Of a DNA stretch of 64,000 nt, positions 48,408-57,805 are shown in pieces. Numbering within the stretch: the stretch's first letter is position 1; every line of letters begins with the position of its first letter. This stretch comes from Lactococcus protaetiae. GTDB lineage: Bacteria; Bacillota; Bacilli; Lactobacillales; Streptococcaceae. The translations under genes and the position numbers were made by a program. The notes under the pieces are model-generated. The model ran no database searches, was not told the origin of the DNA, and was given only the letters and a program-made list of their open reading frames with translations. The stretch is from positions 930,001-994,000 of the forward strand of contig NZ_CP041356.1 in assembly GCF_006965445.1 (NCBI RefSeq). The letters are read 5' to 3'.

Positions 48408-49220
48408 TCAAATATCGAATAATTTACTTGCGTGTTCATGACTTGTATCAATAATATTAACTTCACGCTTAGTATCAACATCATGTTGTTGGAGATATCC
48501 ATCCATTGTGAGATGAGCAAGTTCTTTGATATTATTATGAAGACTCAGATGTCCAAGAAAGATACGTTTTGTTTTGTTACCAAGTATATTAAATGCAGCT
48601 TCTGCACCATCTTCGTTAGACAAATGGCCTTGGTCGCTTAAAATACGCTGCTTTGTTTTCCAAGGATACCCACCCATACGAAGAATCTCTATGTCATGGT
48701 TGGATTCCATCAAATAACCATCTGCGTTTTCAATAGTTCCACGCATTCTATCAGAAACATACCCTGTATCGGTTAACATGACGAAGCTCTTATTGTCTTT
48801 CATGAAACGGTAAAATTGTGGCGAAATGGCATCATGACTTACTCCAAAAGATTCAACATCTAAGTCTCCAAAAGTCATTGTTTTTCCCATTTCAAAAATA
48901 TGCTTTTGCTCAGAAGGAATCTTTCCTAGCGCATTTTTTTCGTCCAGCTCAGACCAAGTGAGTGTATTGGCGTAAAGGTCGATTCCGTATTTTCTAGCCA
49001 AAACACCGATTCCTTTGATGTGATCGCTATGCTCATGAGTAATCAAAAGTGCGTCTACATCGTGGATATCGCGGTCAATTTCTGCGAGTAAACTTTCTAT
49101 TTTTTTTCCTGAAAGTCCAGCATCAACGAGAAGCTTCTTTTTAGGTGTTTCAAGGTAAAAAGAATTTCCTGTTGAGCCAGAGGCCAAGATTGAGTATTTA
49201 AATCCGTTTTGTTCAGTCAT
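48408..49220 (-). CDS. walJ: WalJ/YycJ metallo-beta-lactamase fold protein
   Basis: 270 residues from the ATG at 49220 (TEQNGFKYSILASGSTGNSF); an upstream ATG in frame would add a tail (CLGFSATIVF) not expected. Metal-binding LITHEHSDHIKGI and the HDAISPQFYRF and GHLSLHN segments are present. Nuclease-type MBL protein linked to cell-wall and replication-division coordination. Separated from walK by 98 bases containing a hairpin and its own -10 box TACAAT seven bases before the ATG. Confidence 0.93.
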   Translation of the reverse strand: MTEQNGFKYSILASGSTGNSFYLETPKKKLLVDAGLSGKKIESLLAEIDRDIHDVDALLITHEHSDHIKGIGVLARKYGIDLYANTLTWSELDEKNALGKIPSEQKHIFEMGKTMTFGDLDVESFGVSHDAISPQFYRFMKDNKSFVMLTDTGYVSDRMRGTIENADGYLMESNHDIEILRMGGYPWKTKQRILSDQGHLSNEDGAEAAFNILGNKTKRIFLGHLSLHNNIKELAHLTMDGYLQQHDVDTKREVNIIDTSHEHASKLFDI

Positions 49221-49227
49221 AAACACT

Positions 49228-49268
49228 ATTGTAGCAGAAAATCCCAAGCAATGCATGGGATTTTTTTA
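49228..49268 (-). promoter_or_regulatory. Hairpin and leaderless promoter between walK and walJ
   Basis: Minus strand: AATCCCA TGCATTGC TTGGGATTTTC hairpin, then TGCTACAAT (49228-49236), AGTGTTT and the walJ ATG. walJ may therefore be transcribed separately from walRK. Confidence 0.5.
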
Positions 49269-49318
49269 TTTTATTGAAGCTTAGCACGTACTAAACTTTG
49301 AATGAATAAGTTTTGGCT

Positions 49319-50752
49319 TCATTCTTCACTAAATTCATCCCAATCATCGGAAGCGACATCATTATTTTCTGGTAAATAAGGAAGGGTGAAACTAAAAGTT
49401 GTTCCTTGTCCGCTGCCAGAAGAAGTGGCAAAGATTGTCCCACCGTGCATTTTTACGATGTCATGAACGATGGAGAGTCCAAGACCAGTACCTCCAACCT
49501 TGGAGTTTCTTGATTCATTATCTACTCGATAAAAACGGTCAAAAATTTTAGGAAGAGCGGATTTTGGAATTCCCATTCCTTGGTCAGAAATTGAAATTAG
49601 AACATCTTTTTCACGCGTTTCTACTGAAATTGTAATTGTTCCTCCATTTGGAGAGTACTTGAAAGCATTGTTGACAATATTATCAATGACTTGTGCAATC
49701 TTATCAGTATCAATCTCAACCCAAACAGGATTATCTGGGAATTTGCGTACAATAGTAAAATCTGCTGTAAAAAAATCGTTTGGGTCGGTTTCCAAAATTT
49801 TATCGAGGCGGTTGATTTGAAAATTCAAGAAAGCAACGAGGTTAATCATCTCTTTGTTTAGTATAATTTTATCTTGGTCCATTCTTGAGAGTGTCAGAAG
49901 GTCAGAAATCATACGAATCATTCGGTCAGTTTCACTTAATGAAACATTGATAAATGAGGTTGCGATTTCTTTATCGTCAATCGCTCCATCTTCAAGAGCT
50001 TCAAGATATGCTTTGACTGAGGTAAGTGGAGTTCTAAGTTCATGCGAAACATTTGAAACGAATAAACGTCGTTCACGTTCAGCTTTATCTTGTTCAGTCA
50101 TATCATGTAAAACGGCGATAATACCAGAAATAAAACCAGATTCACGGCGGAAAAGAGCGAATTTGATGCGCAAGGCAATAAATTCGTTACTTGAAATACG
50201 AGTTTCAATCGTGATTTCAGGCTCTTTTTCTAGCAAATCATAAAAACTATATTGATTGGCAATGTCGAGAATGTCAACAATATTTTTTTGCATCAACTCA
50301 GGTTCGGTTGTATTGAGATAATTTAGAGCAGACTTATTGCACATGATGATATTTCCGCGTCGATCAGTAGCAATAACGCCATCAATCATATATGCCAAAA
50401 TACTATCGAGCTGATTTCTTTGATTTTCTAAATTGTTCTGAGTACGCGCAATATTTTCATCAAGACTCTGAATTTTGTTATAAAGTTCAGTAAATTCACT
50501 GTCTCCTTTTGGAGGGTTATTCTTTGATAAGTTTCCATTTTTGATGTCATCCATTTGTTTAGAGACATTTTGGAGTGCTTGATGTTGTTGAACAACAAAA
50601 AATAATACGAAAAGTAAAGAAAAAAGATAGTAGCCAAAAAAAGAACCAAAATGAGCAATATTATACTCAGGTTGACTAACAAAAAGAATGACAAAAAGAA
50701 GTAGATGAATAGCTACTCCTTTAAAGATGATTGAGTGAAAAAATTTAATCAT
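49319..50752 (-). CDS. walK: Sensor histidine kinase WalK (VicK)
   Basis: 477 residues. Two membrane segments (about 8-26 and 36-54) with almost no extracellular loop, HAMP (55-105), PAS (about 110-215, [18 protein letters not shown]), H-box [20 protein letters not shown]-box [14 protein letters not shown]-boxes DQGMGIP and [10 protein letters not shown]. Phosphorylates WalR; governs cell-wall metabolism. Start overlaps the walR stop by eight bases. Confidence 0.96.
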   Translation of the reverse strand: MIKFFHSIIFKGVAIHLLLFVILFVSQPEYNIAHFGSFFGYYLFSLLFVLFFVVQQHQALQNVSKQMDDIKNGNLSKNNPPKGDSEFTELYNKIQSLDENIARTQNNLENQRNQLDSILAYMIDGVIATDRRGNIIMCNKSALNYLNTTEPELMQKNIVDILDIANQYSFYDLLEKEPEITIETRISSNEFIALRIKFALFRRESGFISGIIAVLHDMTEQDKAERERRLFVSNVSHELRTPLTSVKAYLEALEDGAIDDKEIATSFINVSLSETDRMIRMISDLLTLSRMDQDKIILNKEMINLVAFLNFQINRLDKILETDPNDFFTADFTIVRKFPDNPVWVEIDTDKIAQVIDNIVNNAFKYSPNGGTITISVETREKDVLISISDQGMGIPKSALPKIFDRFYRVDNESRNSKVGGTGLGLSIVHDIVKMHGGTIFATSSGSGQGTTFSFTLPYLPENNDVASDDWDEFSEE

Positions 50753-51446
50753 GTGGGTTGCTCATGTAATAGCCGACACCACGACGTGTTGAAACATATT
50801 GTGGGCGACTTGGGGTGTCTTCAACTTTTTCGCGTAAGCGACGAACGGTAACGTCAACAGTACGAACATCACCAAAGTAGTCATAACCCCAAACAGTTTC
50901 GAGGAGGCTTTCACGAGTAATAACTTCACCAAGATGTTGTGCAAGATAGTAAAGTAACTCAAATTCGCGATGAGTAAGGTCAAGTTGTTTATCGTTTTTG
51001 TATGCAGCATAGTGAGTTGGGTTGATGCGGAGGTTTCCGATTGTCAATTCTTTTTTGACATTATCATTTGACTCAGCAGGGCTAGCATTGACACGACGTA
51101 AGTTAGCTTTAATACGAGCTAAAAGTTCACGATTTGAAAATGGTTTTGTAACGTAATCATCTGCACCGAGTTCAAGACCAATGACTTTGTCAAATTCACT
51201 ATCTTTTGCTGAAACCATGATAATTGGTGTGTCAGAAGTTTTGCGAATTTCACGAGCAACATCAAGACCATCAATTTTTGGTAACATGAGGTCAAGTAAG
51301 ATAAGGTCAGGTTGAAATTCTTTGAAAGCTTCAAGCGCTGCTTCACCGTCGAAAGCTGTAAAGACTTCAAAGCCTTCTTTAGTTAGATTAAATTTTACGA
51401 TGTCAGAGATTGGTTTTTCATCGTCAACAACAAGGATTTTTTTCAT
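50745..51446 (-). CDS. walR: Response regulator WalR (VicR)
   Basis: 233 residues from ATG 51446 with GAAAGGG upstream; the reading frame is open much further upstream but without family similarity. Receiver domain ([18 protein letters not shown], phospho-Asp in [12 protein letters not shown], Lys in [12 protein letters not shown]) and OmpR-type winged helix ending [12 protein letters not shown]. Essential regulator of wall hydrolases in low-GC Gram-positives. Divergent from tmk. Confidence 0.97.
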   Translation of the reverse strand: MKKILVVDDEKPISDIVKFNLTKEGFEVFTAFDGEAALEAFKEFQPDLILLDLMLPKIDGLDVAREIRKTSDTPIIMVSAKDSEFDKVIGLELGADDYVTKPFSNRELLARIKANLRRVNASPAESNDNVKKELTIGNLRINPTHYAAYKNDKQLDLTHREFELLYYLAQHLGEVITRESLLETVWGYDYFGDVRTVDVTVRRLREKVEDTPSRPQYVSTRRGVGYYMSNPHD

Positions 51447-51614
51447 AGTTGCCCTTTCAGAGAGGTTATTTTTTATTAGTGAATATTTCTTGCATTTATT
51501 TGTATTGACAAATAAAGAAAGCTGTTTCAGATATATTATACAATTTTTAGTAAAATTACGCAAAAAGTGATGCTTTTCGTTCAAAAAAAAGCGGATAAAA
51601 TGTTCGATTTTTGG

Positions 51615-51620
51615 TATAAT
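51615..51620 (+). promoter_or_regulatory. Extended -10 of a leaderless tmk transcript
   Basis: TGGTATAAT, then AAAGCCT and ATG at 51628; spacing seven bases, no ribosome binding site. Confidence 0.6.
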
Positions 51621-51627
51621 AAAGCCT

Positions 51628-52263
51628 ATGAATGGAATTTTAATCACCCTTGAGGGTCCAGATGGCGCTGGTAAAACAAGCGTTTTAAAAAATATCTTGC
51701 CTGAATTAGAGAAAATGAAGCAAGAGGTTGTCGCCACACGCGAACCTGGTGGTGTTCGTATTGCTGAGGAGATTCGCCAAATCATCTTGAGCACTGAAAA
51801 TAGAGAGATCGACTCTAAAACAGAACTAATGTTATTTGCGGCTGCGCGCCGTTTACACATGCAAGAGAAAATGTTACCCGCTTTGCGAGAGGGTAAATTG
51901 GTTATTGTTGACCGATTTATTGATTCATCAGTAGCTTACCAAGGCTATGGACGTGGTTTGGGTGTTGAGGTGGTTAATTGGCTGAATGAATTTGCTACAG
52001 ATGGCTTGAAACCTGATTTAACACTATATTTTGATATTGATACAGATCTTGCTCTTGCGCGTATTATGAAAAATCGTTCAGAAGAAGTTAATCGTTTGGA
52101 TCTTGAGCGTGCAGAAATGCATCGCAAAGTTCGTCAGGGTTATCTTGAGATTGTAGCAAAAGAGCCTGAACGCTTTGTGAAGATTGATGCAAGTCAGTCT
52201 CTTGAAAAAGTGGCTACTGATGCATTAACGGCAATAAAAGAACGATTTAACAGCAAATTTTAA
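51628..52263 (+). CDS. tmk: Thymidylate kinase
   Basis: 211 residues. Makes dTDP from dTMP. P-loop GPDGAGKT at residues 10-17, [16 protein letters not shown] and the lid region [11 protein letters not shown]. In many Firmicutes tmk precedes holB-ricT-yabA-rsmI, which follow here after 505 bases of repeats. Confidence 0.96.
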   Translation: MNGILITLEGPDGAGKTSVLKNILPELEKMKQEVVATREPGGVRIAEEIRQIILSTENREIDSKTELMLFAAARRLHMQEKMLPALREGKLVIVDRFIDSSVAYQGYGRGLGVEVVNWLNEFATDGLKPDLTLYFDIDTDLALARIMKNRSEEVNRLDLERAEMHRKVRQGYLEIVAKEPERFVKIDASQSLEKVATDALTAIKERFNSKF

Positions 52264-52289
52264 GCTGTTTTGTTAAAATTCGATAGGAT

Positions 52290-52545
52290 TTTATATCACG
52301 GGTGTCCATTCGTTCCATCTCCGCTTTGCTTCGCTGTCGATTTCACTAAGCCACCCACTAGGTGTAACAACTAGCATATCCGTTGCTGCTTTAGCGCAAA
52401 CGGCTATCCTATAAAGTGGCAAGTTCAAATCGCAATTTGCTGAAGCAATAAGGCGAAATGGTTCACTACGACACGAAAATGTCTAGTCGAAGTCGCAACT
52501 CGCTGAAGCGATAAGTCGAAGTTCCTAGTGGTAAATGCAATTAGT
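52290..52545. repeat. Mosaic repeat modules without recognised ends
   Basis: Interior modules only: CCGCTTTGCTTCGCTGTCGA, TAGGTGTAACAACTAGCATA, AAACGGCTATCCTATAAAGT, GGCAAGTTCAAATCGCAA, AAGCGATAAGTCGAAG. The remaining gap to holB carries an ACTGACAG...GTCAGT pair at 52678. Confidence 0.6.
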
Positions 52546-52768
52546 GTAGCGTGGCGCCGTTTGTGTGCCATAAGGTTTGCGCAAGCAATGTCAATCTGTT
52601 CTTGGTTTTTACTACGGATTAGCTATAGTTAAGCAGCTCAAATTACTTCAGGTTTGAGCTGACTAATCCTGAAATGTACTGACAGAAAGTTGTCAGTAAT
52701 CAAAAAAATTGTCAGTGAGTATTTTTTGATTTTTACTGACGAGAAGATTGCTAGTGAGAGAGGTTTTA

Positions 52769-53644
52769 ATGGAGATAGCTGAAATACAACCCCGACTTTT
52801 TGGCCAATTTTCTGCGATATTGCGGCAGAAAAAATTGAGTCATGCCTACTTGTTTTCAGGTAGTTTTGGTTCTTTTGAAATGGCAATTTGGTTAAGTCAG
52901 GCGATATTTTGTGAAAATTTGACGGATGGAATTCCTTGTGGTCAGTGTCGTCCTTGCAGACTTGTTGTTAAGCAGGAATTTGCGGATTTACATCTCATTG
53001 TACCAGAAGGGCAAACGATAAAAACAGCACAGATTCGTGAGTTAACGCAAGTTTTTTCAGAAGCGGGTTATGAAGGGACAAGGCAGGTTGTTTTGATTCG
53101 TGATGCAGAAAAAATGCATCCGAATGCGGCGAATGCTTTATTAAAGTCTATCGAAGAACCTGAGAGTGATGTCGTCGTATTTTTGTTAACAAATAATGAA
53201 AATATGATATTACAAACGATAAAGTCTAGGACACAAGTGATTATATTTCCCAAAAATACCCTGTATTTGCAGGAGCTTTTGGAAAAAGAAGGAATTTTAC
53301 GAACTCAAGCGGAGCTTCTTGCGGAAACTTCTGACTCGCTAGAGACGGCACTTAGCATTTCGCAACAAAGTTGGTTTATCGAGGGACTGAAGAAATTGCA
53401 GCAATTTGTAAAATTGTTAAAAACATCAACTGATGAAACTTTTTTGTATTTGTCAGAGCTGACAGATACTTTTGATGATAAAGAGAAGCAAAATCAGGCA
53501 TTTGACTTGCTTTTGCAATTGTTAGCTCAAGAGAAAATGAGCTCATATCTTTTGAAAACATTTAAAGCAGTAAAAATGTGGAGAAGTAATGTGCGATTTG
53601 AGTCGTGTCTTGCTTTCGTGGTAATTGATGTTTATGATAATTGA
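52769..53644 (+). CDS. holB: DNA polymerase III delta-prime subunit
   Basis: 291 residues from ATG 52769 (AGAGAGG upstream). Clamp-loader AAA+ fold with the four-Cys zinc module CENLTDGIPCGQCRPC and the degenerate P-loop SGSFGSFEMA, normal for delta-prime. RDAEKMHPNAANALLKSIEEP is the conserved core. The stop codon TGA is part of TAATTGAGTTCG, the left end of a family D repeat, so the repeat sets the C-terminus. Confidence 0.93.
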   Translation: MEIAEIQPRLFGQFSAILRQKKLSHAYLFSGSFGSFEMAIWLSQAIFCENLTDGIPCGQCRPCRLVVKQEFADLHLIVPEGQTIKTAQIRELTQVFSEAGYEGTRQVVLIRDAEKMHPNAANALLKSIEEPESDVVVFLLTNNENMILQTIKSRTQVIIFPKNTLYLQELLEKEGILRTQAELLAETSDSLETALSISQQSWFIEGLKKLQQFVKLLKTSTDETFLYLSELTDTFDDKEKQNQAFDLLLQLLAQEKMSSYLLKTFKAVKMWRSNVRFESCLAFVVIDVYDN

Positions 53645-53942
53645 GTTCGCACCACCAGAAGCTATGAAAAAAGATAAAATGGAACCTGCTCTACGAGCAG
53701 ATCTACGCGACCTTGTCGCTCCGCTGTCCGTTTGCTTAGGAGCTGAGCTCCAAGAGCAAAAGGCAACCACATTTTTCTATCTACGTGCTTTCAGCACTAC
53801 GCTGTCCATTGGATTGCCATTTGGCGTTGCTGCTTTAGCAGCTTACAGCTAATGGTCATGCGAAGCTATGTGCTGAAGCACAAAGAGCCAAATGGCATTT
53901 TTCTACGCTTCTTAGCGAGGTTGCTCATATCTTGATATAATG
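53639..53942 (+). repeat. Family D promoter-hairpin repeat between holB and ricT
   Basis: Left end ATAATTGAGTTCGCACCACC overlaps the holB stop; right end GAGGTTGCTCATATCTTGATATAAT with the -10 box at about 53937-53942. Inner arms AGAAGC/GCTTCT. Interior carries GCTGTCCGTTTGCTTAGGAG, GTGCTTTCAGCAC-like and GCTGCTTTAGCAGC modules and GCCAAATGGCATTTTTC. Confidence 0.7.
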
Positions 53943-53967
53943 GTGGCACAAAGCATCGGAGGATTAA

Positions 53968-54744
53968 ATGATTTATGAAGTGAAATTTGAACATGGTGAA
54001 GCAAACGCTTTTGCAGAGTCAAACCTTGAACTTGTGGCTCAAACAGGGGTCATAATGCAATCGGATAAAGGATTATTTTATGGCAAAATTATTCGAAAAA
54101 TTGATGCGAACGTGGAAACCTGTTTCGATGTGTTAAAAGAAGTTTCAACAGAGGATAGAGAAGAGATAAAATCACTTGAAGTACACTCTTTAGAAGCTAA
54201 GACAAAAGTTCGGGAGTTGGTTAAAGCACAAGATTTGGATATGAAAGTGATTAATGTTGCTTATAACTTTGATAAAACTCAGTTGTTCATTTCGTTTACT
54301 GCGGAAAATCGTGTTGATTTTCGTGTTTTGCTAAAGGAATTAGCAACGACTTTTAAGACACGAATTGAGTTGCGTCAGATTGGAACGAGAGATGCGGCTC
54401 AACTTTTGGGAGGCATTGGACCTTGTGGGCGTCCTCTGTGTTGCACTAATTTTATGTATGAGTTTCCCAATGTGTCCATTAAAATGGCGAAAAATCAAAA
54501 TTTATCTTTGAAACAAAGTAAGTTGAATGGACTTTGTGGTCGTTTGATGTGCTGTTTAACCTACGAGGATAAGTTTTATCAGGAAGCACAGGAGTTTTTC
54601 CCTGATTTTGGGGAAGCTGTTGCTACCGAAGAAGGTCGTGGCAAGGTAATCGGACTTAACATCTTAAAAAATCGTGTGAAAATCAGATTTGAAGAGTATA
54701 GCAAGGAATTTGACCTTGCGGAAATTGAGGTGAATCGTGGCTGA
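53968..54744 (+). CDS. ricT: PSP1 domain protein RicT (YaaT)
   Basis: 258 residues. Cys-rich PSP1 signature: [15 protein letters not shown] and [13 protein letters not shown], which in Bacillus hold iron-sulfur clusters with RicA and RicF. The complex affects RNase Y processing; a YlbF (RicF-like) gene is at 553 in this window. GGAGG precedes the ATG. Overlaps yabA by eight bases. Confidence 0.95.
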   Translation: MIYEVKFEHGEANAFAESNLELVAQTGVIMQSDKGLFYGKIIRKIDANVETCFDVLKEVSTEDREEIKSLEVHSLEAKTKVRELVKAQDLDMKVINVAYNFDKTQLFISFTAENRVDFRVLLKELATTFKTRIELRQIGTRDAAQLLGGIGPCGRPLCCTNFMYEFPNVSIKMAKNQNLSLKQSKLNGLCGRLMCCLTYEDKFYQEAQEFFPDFGEAVATEEGRGKVIGLNILKNRVKIRFEEYSKEFDLAEIEVNRG

Positions 54745-55063
54745 GAAATACGAAATTTTTGAACAATTGGGTGAACTGGAAAATACATTAAATACGACAT
54801 TGGCACAAGTATCTAGTATTCGTCAGGTGTTAGAGGCATCAATGACAGAAAATGCAACGCTACGCATGGAGCTTGAGAAATTGCGTGAGCGCTTAGCGGA
54901 ATTTGAAAAGAAGGAAGTCAAAAAGAGTCAGACTAAAGACCAGCCCAATCCAAATTTGATTCAGATTTTTAACGAAGGTTTTCACGTCTGTCACTTGCAT
55001 TATGCAGAACGCTTGGCTGAAGGTGAGTCTTGCTTAGACTGCTTGGAGTTGTTATATCGATAA
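54737..55063 (+). CDS. yabA: Replication initiation control protein YabA
   Basis: 108 residues. GTG start at 54737 inside the ricT end. N-terminal leucine-zipper helix (residues 3-70) for tetramerisation and a C-terminal zinc part CHLHY...CLDC. Binds DnaA and DnaN to limit initiation. Overlaps rsmI by one base (TAATG). Confidence 0.95.
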   Translation: MAEKYEIFEQLGELENTLNTTLAQVSSIRQVLEASMTENATLRMELEKLRERLAEFEKKEVKKSQTKDQPNPNLIQIFNEGFHVCHLHYAERLAEGESCLDCLELLYR

Positions 55064-55934
55064 TGGAAAAATTTAATATTCAGCGTTCATTCAAAGGCGA
55101 AAAAGTAGCAGGAACGCTCTATTTGGTCCCTACTCCGATTGGAAATATGCAGGATATGACGTTACGTTCGTTGGAAACGTTAAAAACTGTGGATTTAATT
55201 TGCTCGGAAGATACGAGAAATACGCTCCGTTTGCTCAATCATTTTGAAATCAAAGTGCCGCAAGAGTCCTTTCATGAACATAATTCACACGAGAAGATTC
55301 CTAAGTTGCTTGAATTTTTGCATTCTGGAAAGTCGATTGCACAGGTGTCTGATGCAGGAATGCCTTCAATTTCAGACCCTGGTCATGATTTGGTCAAGGC
55401 TGCGATTTCTGTAGGGATTGATGTGGTGGCTCTGCCTGGAGCTTCTGCTGGGATTACAGCGTTGATTGCTTCGGGATTGGCACCACAACCGCATATTTTT
55501 TATGGCTTTTTGCCACGAAAAAAAGGGAGCAACGGCAGTTTTTTGAGAGTAAGCGATACTATCCTGAAACTCAAATTTTTTACGAGAGTCCTTTTCGTGT
55601 GGCGGATACGTTAGAAAATATGAAGGAAAGTTATGGAAATCGACAAGTTGTTTTAGTGCGAGAATTGACAAAAATCTATGAAGAATATCGGCGAGGAACG
55701 ATTTCTGAAGTTTTGTCATCGCTGACAGAACAAGCGATAAAAGGGGAATGTTTGATTATTGTATCGGGTGCTGATGAAAATGTTGTCAGTACTGACGAAC
55801 CTGAGCTGACCGCTTTAGAAGCTGTCAGTACGCTGATTAATGAAGGTTTGAAGACTAATGTTGCAATTAAACAGGTTGCTAAAGAGCGTGGCTTGAATCG
55901 TCAGGAGTTGTATGCTCAATTTCATGATTTATAA
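55063..55934 (+). pseudogene. rsmI: 16S rRNA 2'-O-ribose methyltransferase RsmI, frameshifted
   Basis: ATG 55063. Tetrapyrrole-methylase fold: GTLYLVPTPIGNMQDMTLRS, DLICSEDTRNTLRLLNHF, QVSDAGMPSISDPGHDLV, VALPGASAGITALIASG. The frame breaks at 55525-55527 (GGG after an A run); one added G gives RKKGEQRQFFESKRYYPETQ, then FYESPFRVADTL and RELTKIYEEYRRGT to 55934. Methylates C1402 of 16S rRNA. The repaired gene is full length, so an assembly or sequencing indel is the simplest explanation. Confidence 0.9.
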
Positions 55935-55940
55935 AAATAG

Positions 55941-55977
55941 AAACCACCATAGTATTTTTTTATGGCGGCTTTTTTTA
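55941..55977 (+). terminator. Terminator of the holB-rsmI cluster
   Basis: AAACCACCAT AGTATTTTTT ATGGCGGCTTTTTTT, G-T tolerant stem with T run. Confidence 0.8.
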
Positions 55978-56036
55978 GTTTGTGTTAAGATAGTGTTTAT
56001 ATTGGCTTACATTTGTGAGTGAACAGTAAGATGTAA

Positions 56037-56166
56037 TGAAGCAAAGACTTATTCAGTAGGAGTTTCAACTCCTACTGAATTTAGTCGGGCGAAATTCAAA
56101 GCTTAGAGCTGCTTCATCTCCCACCTGCAGGGTGGGAGTGTTAGCACGCTCTTGTTTTGATATAAT
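56037..56166 (+). repeat. Family A mosaic repeat, short form
   Basis: TGAAGCAAAGACTTATTCAG with hairpin TAGGAGTT TC AACTCCTA, GGGCGAAATTCAAAG, hairpin CCCACCTGCAGGGTGGG and right end ACGCTCTTGTTTTGATATAA. Both hairpins show compensating changes against other copies. The right end forms a perfect TATAAT. Confidence 0.82.
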
Positions 56167-56179
56167 CGCTCAAATCTTT

Positions 56180-56195
56180 CTGTCAGTACTGACAG
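56180..56195. repeat. Perfect 16-bp octamer palindrome
   Basis: CTGTCAGTACTGACAG just upstream of the orphan binding-protein gene; followed by CTTTT only. Confidence 0.8.
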
Positions 56196-56258
56196 CTTTT
56201 GATGTTTATAACTTGAGTCACTGAAAAAATTTTGACTCAAATGTTCAAGGAGAAATGG

Positions 56259-57101
56259 ATGAAAAAAATAAAACTTATAGCTGTTGCAACACTTGGGCTT
56301 GCTTCTATCTCTCTGCTTGTGGCTTGCTCATCTCAAAAGAGTTCAGGCGCAGCTAAAGATAAGGTAACAACGGTAACCGTGGCGACTTCGGGAGACTCAA
56401 ATCCGTATGAGTATACGACAAGCAACGGGAAAATGACGGGCTTTGAATACGACATTTTGAAGCAAGCAGACAAAGATTTGAAGGATTATCAATTCAAATT
56501 CAAGGTTTATGATGACAGTGCCATTTTAGCAGCTTTGGATGGTGGTCGTGCACAGATTGCTGCAAATAATTTTGGTAAAACAAAGGCGCGTGAAGAAAAA
56601 TATTTATTTAGTTATCCGGTTCGCCAAGGGATTGATGCGATTTTCTCAACATCGAAAGAAAATATCACAAAAATTTCACAACTTGCGGGCAAAACAACAG
56701 AGATTCCGACAGGGACAAACTATGGAGATATGTTTGAAACTTGGAACAAGAATCATCCTGACAAAAAAATTAATGTTAAGTATAGTCAGCGTCCACTGAC
56801 AGACCGGCTGTCAGCAATTTCATCTGGTCAGATTGATTTCTTATTTGCTTCAAAGTCTGCTGCTGAAAATTTGGTAAAAGAACACGCCATAACGGGTTTG
56901 GTGGATACTATTCCAACCGACTTGGATAAACAACCTGAATTTAAAACATACGATTATTTTGTGCTTGACAACAGTCAAACTAAACTTCAAAAAGCTTTAA
57001 ATGCAGAACTTAAAAAGCTTTACGAAAATGGCACATTGAAAAAACTGTCAGAAAAATATTTCCATGACAGCCATATTCCAGCTGCTGATCAATTTCAATA
57101 A
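56259..57101 (+). CDS. Orphan amino acid ABC transporter substrate-binding lipoprotein
   Basis: 280 residues from ATG 56259 (AAGGAG upstream). Lipobox LVAC with Cys23, then a family 3 solute-binding domain (VTVATSGDSNPYEYTTSNGK, GFEYDILKQADKDLKDY, AQIAANNFGKTKAREEKYLF). Resembles cystine/polar amino acid binding proteins. No permease or ATPase gene is adjacent, so it may feed a transporter encoded elsewhere. An octamer pair lies in the coding sequence at 56795-56815. Confidence 0.9.
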   Translation: MKKIKLIAVATLGLASISLLVACSSQKSSGAAKDKVTTVTVATSGDSNPYEYTTSNGKMTGFEYDILKQADKDLKDYQFKFKVYDDSAILAALDGGRAQIAANNFGKTKAREEKYLFSYPVRQGIDAIFSTSKENITKISQLAGKTTEIPTGTNYGDMFETWNKNHPDKKINVKYSQRPLTDRLSAISSGQIDFLFASKSAAENLVKEHAITGLVDTIPTDLDKQPEFKTYDYFVLDNSQTKLQKALNAELKKLYENGTLKKLSEKYFHDSHIPAADQFQ

Positions 57102-57102
57102 G

Positions 57103-57170
57103 TTGAAGTGATTACTTTATTGGTGGGGCTCTCTCCTCCACTAATGTTAGCACGCACTTGCTAAGTTAAA
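57103..57170 (+). repeat. Family B mosaic repeat, minimal form
   Basis: TTGAAGTGATTACTTTATTG right after the stop codon, hairpin TTGGTGGGG...CCTCCACTAA, then TAGCACGCACTTGCTAAGTT. Confidence 0.8.
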
Positions 57171-57203
57171 AATTACTGACAGTTTTTTGTCAGTAATTTT
57201 TTT
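57169..57203 (+). terminator. Octamer-based terminator
   Basis: AAAAATTACTGACAG TTTT TTGTCAGTAATTTTTTTG; long A and T runs on a 10-bp stem. Confidence 0.85.
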
Positions 57204-57213
57204 GTTTTGGAGT

Positions 57214-57404
57214 GTTTATCAAAGCAAGGACGTGCTATCTCCGCCTTGCGGCTCCGCTGTCGATGCTTGCCAAGGCGCTACGTGCTTCGCACGCCGTTCT
57301 ATGAACGGTCTATGCACCTTCGTTGATCCGCTGTCCGTTTGATTGCGACTAGAGAAAATGGACAAATGTTTTACGGAACTCCCACTGAATAAGTCTTGCA
57401 TTCA
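57214..57404 (-). repeat. Family A mosaic repeat, inverted
   Basis: GTTTATCAAAGCAAGGACGT to CCCACTGAATAAGTCTTGCA. Interior CTACGTGCTTCGCACGCCGT and CCGTTTGATTGCGACTAGAG. Confidence 0.78.
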
Positions 57405-57407
57405 TTT

Positions 57408-57599
57408 TTAGCAATGACCATCCACATTCTCATTTATCCACTGATTTTTCTCATCATCAAAAATACGTAAATGTTTGTCAGCGCAGACAAAGTTAATAAT
57501 TTCTTTTCGATTTAATCCTGTTTTATCAATGGCTGAACGGATGGTAACGATTTCCATTTTCTCAAGTGCAAGACGTAATTCTTCTAATTTATTTTCCAT
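57408..57599 (-). CDS. Small hypothetical protein, 63 residues
   Basis: Soluble, helical with a winged-helix-like pattern (TIRSAIDKTGLNRKEIINFV then LRIFDDEKNQWIN). No family recognised. The ATG at 57599 is preceded by TATAAT and six bases (AAAATT) without a ribosome binding site, so the mRNA would be leaderless. A small DNA-binding protein is possible but unproven. Confidence 0.55.
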   Translation of the reverse strand: MENKLEELRLALEKMEIVTIRSAIDKTGLNRKEIINFVCADKHLRIFDDEKNQWINENVDGHC

Positions 57600-57605
57600 A
57601 ATTTT

Positions 57606-57611
57606 ATTATA
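57606..57611 (-). promoter_or_regulatory. -10 box of a leaderless transcript
   Basis: Minus strand TATAAT, AAAATT, then ATG at 57599. An octamer pair (GTCAGTACTGACAG) lies 10 bases further upstream. Confidence 0.5.
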
Positions 57612-57805
57612 CTTTATTTTGTCAGTACTGACAGAAATTTGTCATTGACGAATTTTATGGTAAAAGCTTGATTTTCGTGTGGAAATTTTATAAAATTGTC
57701 AAGTACGTTTTCGTATCTATCAGGTTAAATGTGATGAGCTATGCTACAAGGCGAAGTATTTAATCGGTGAATAAAGCTTTGCGTAAGCAAAGTGTCGGAG
57801 GCAAA

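Noticed and set aside
50745-51860. Long walR reading frame starting at 51860
   Set aside because: The extra N-terminal part lies over the divergent tmk gene, has no family similarity, and the ATG at 51446 has a ribosome binding site and the canonical start.
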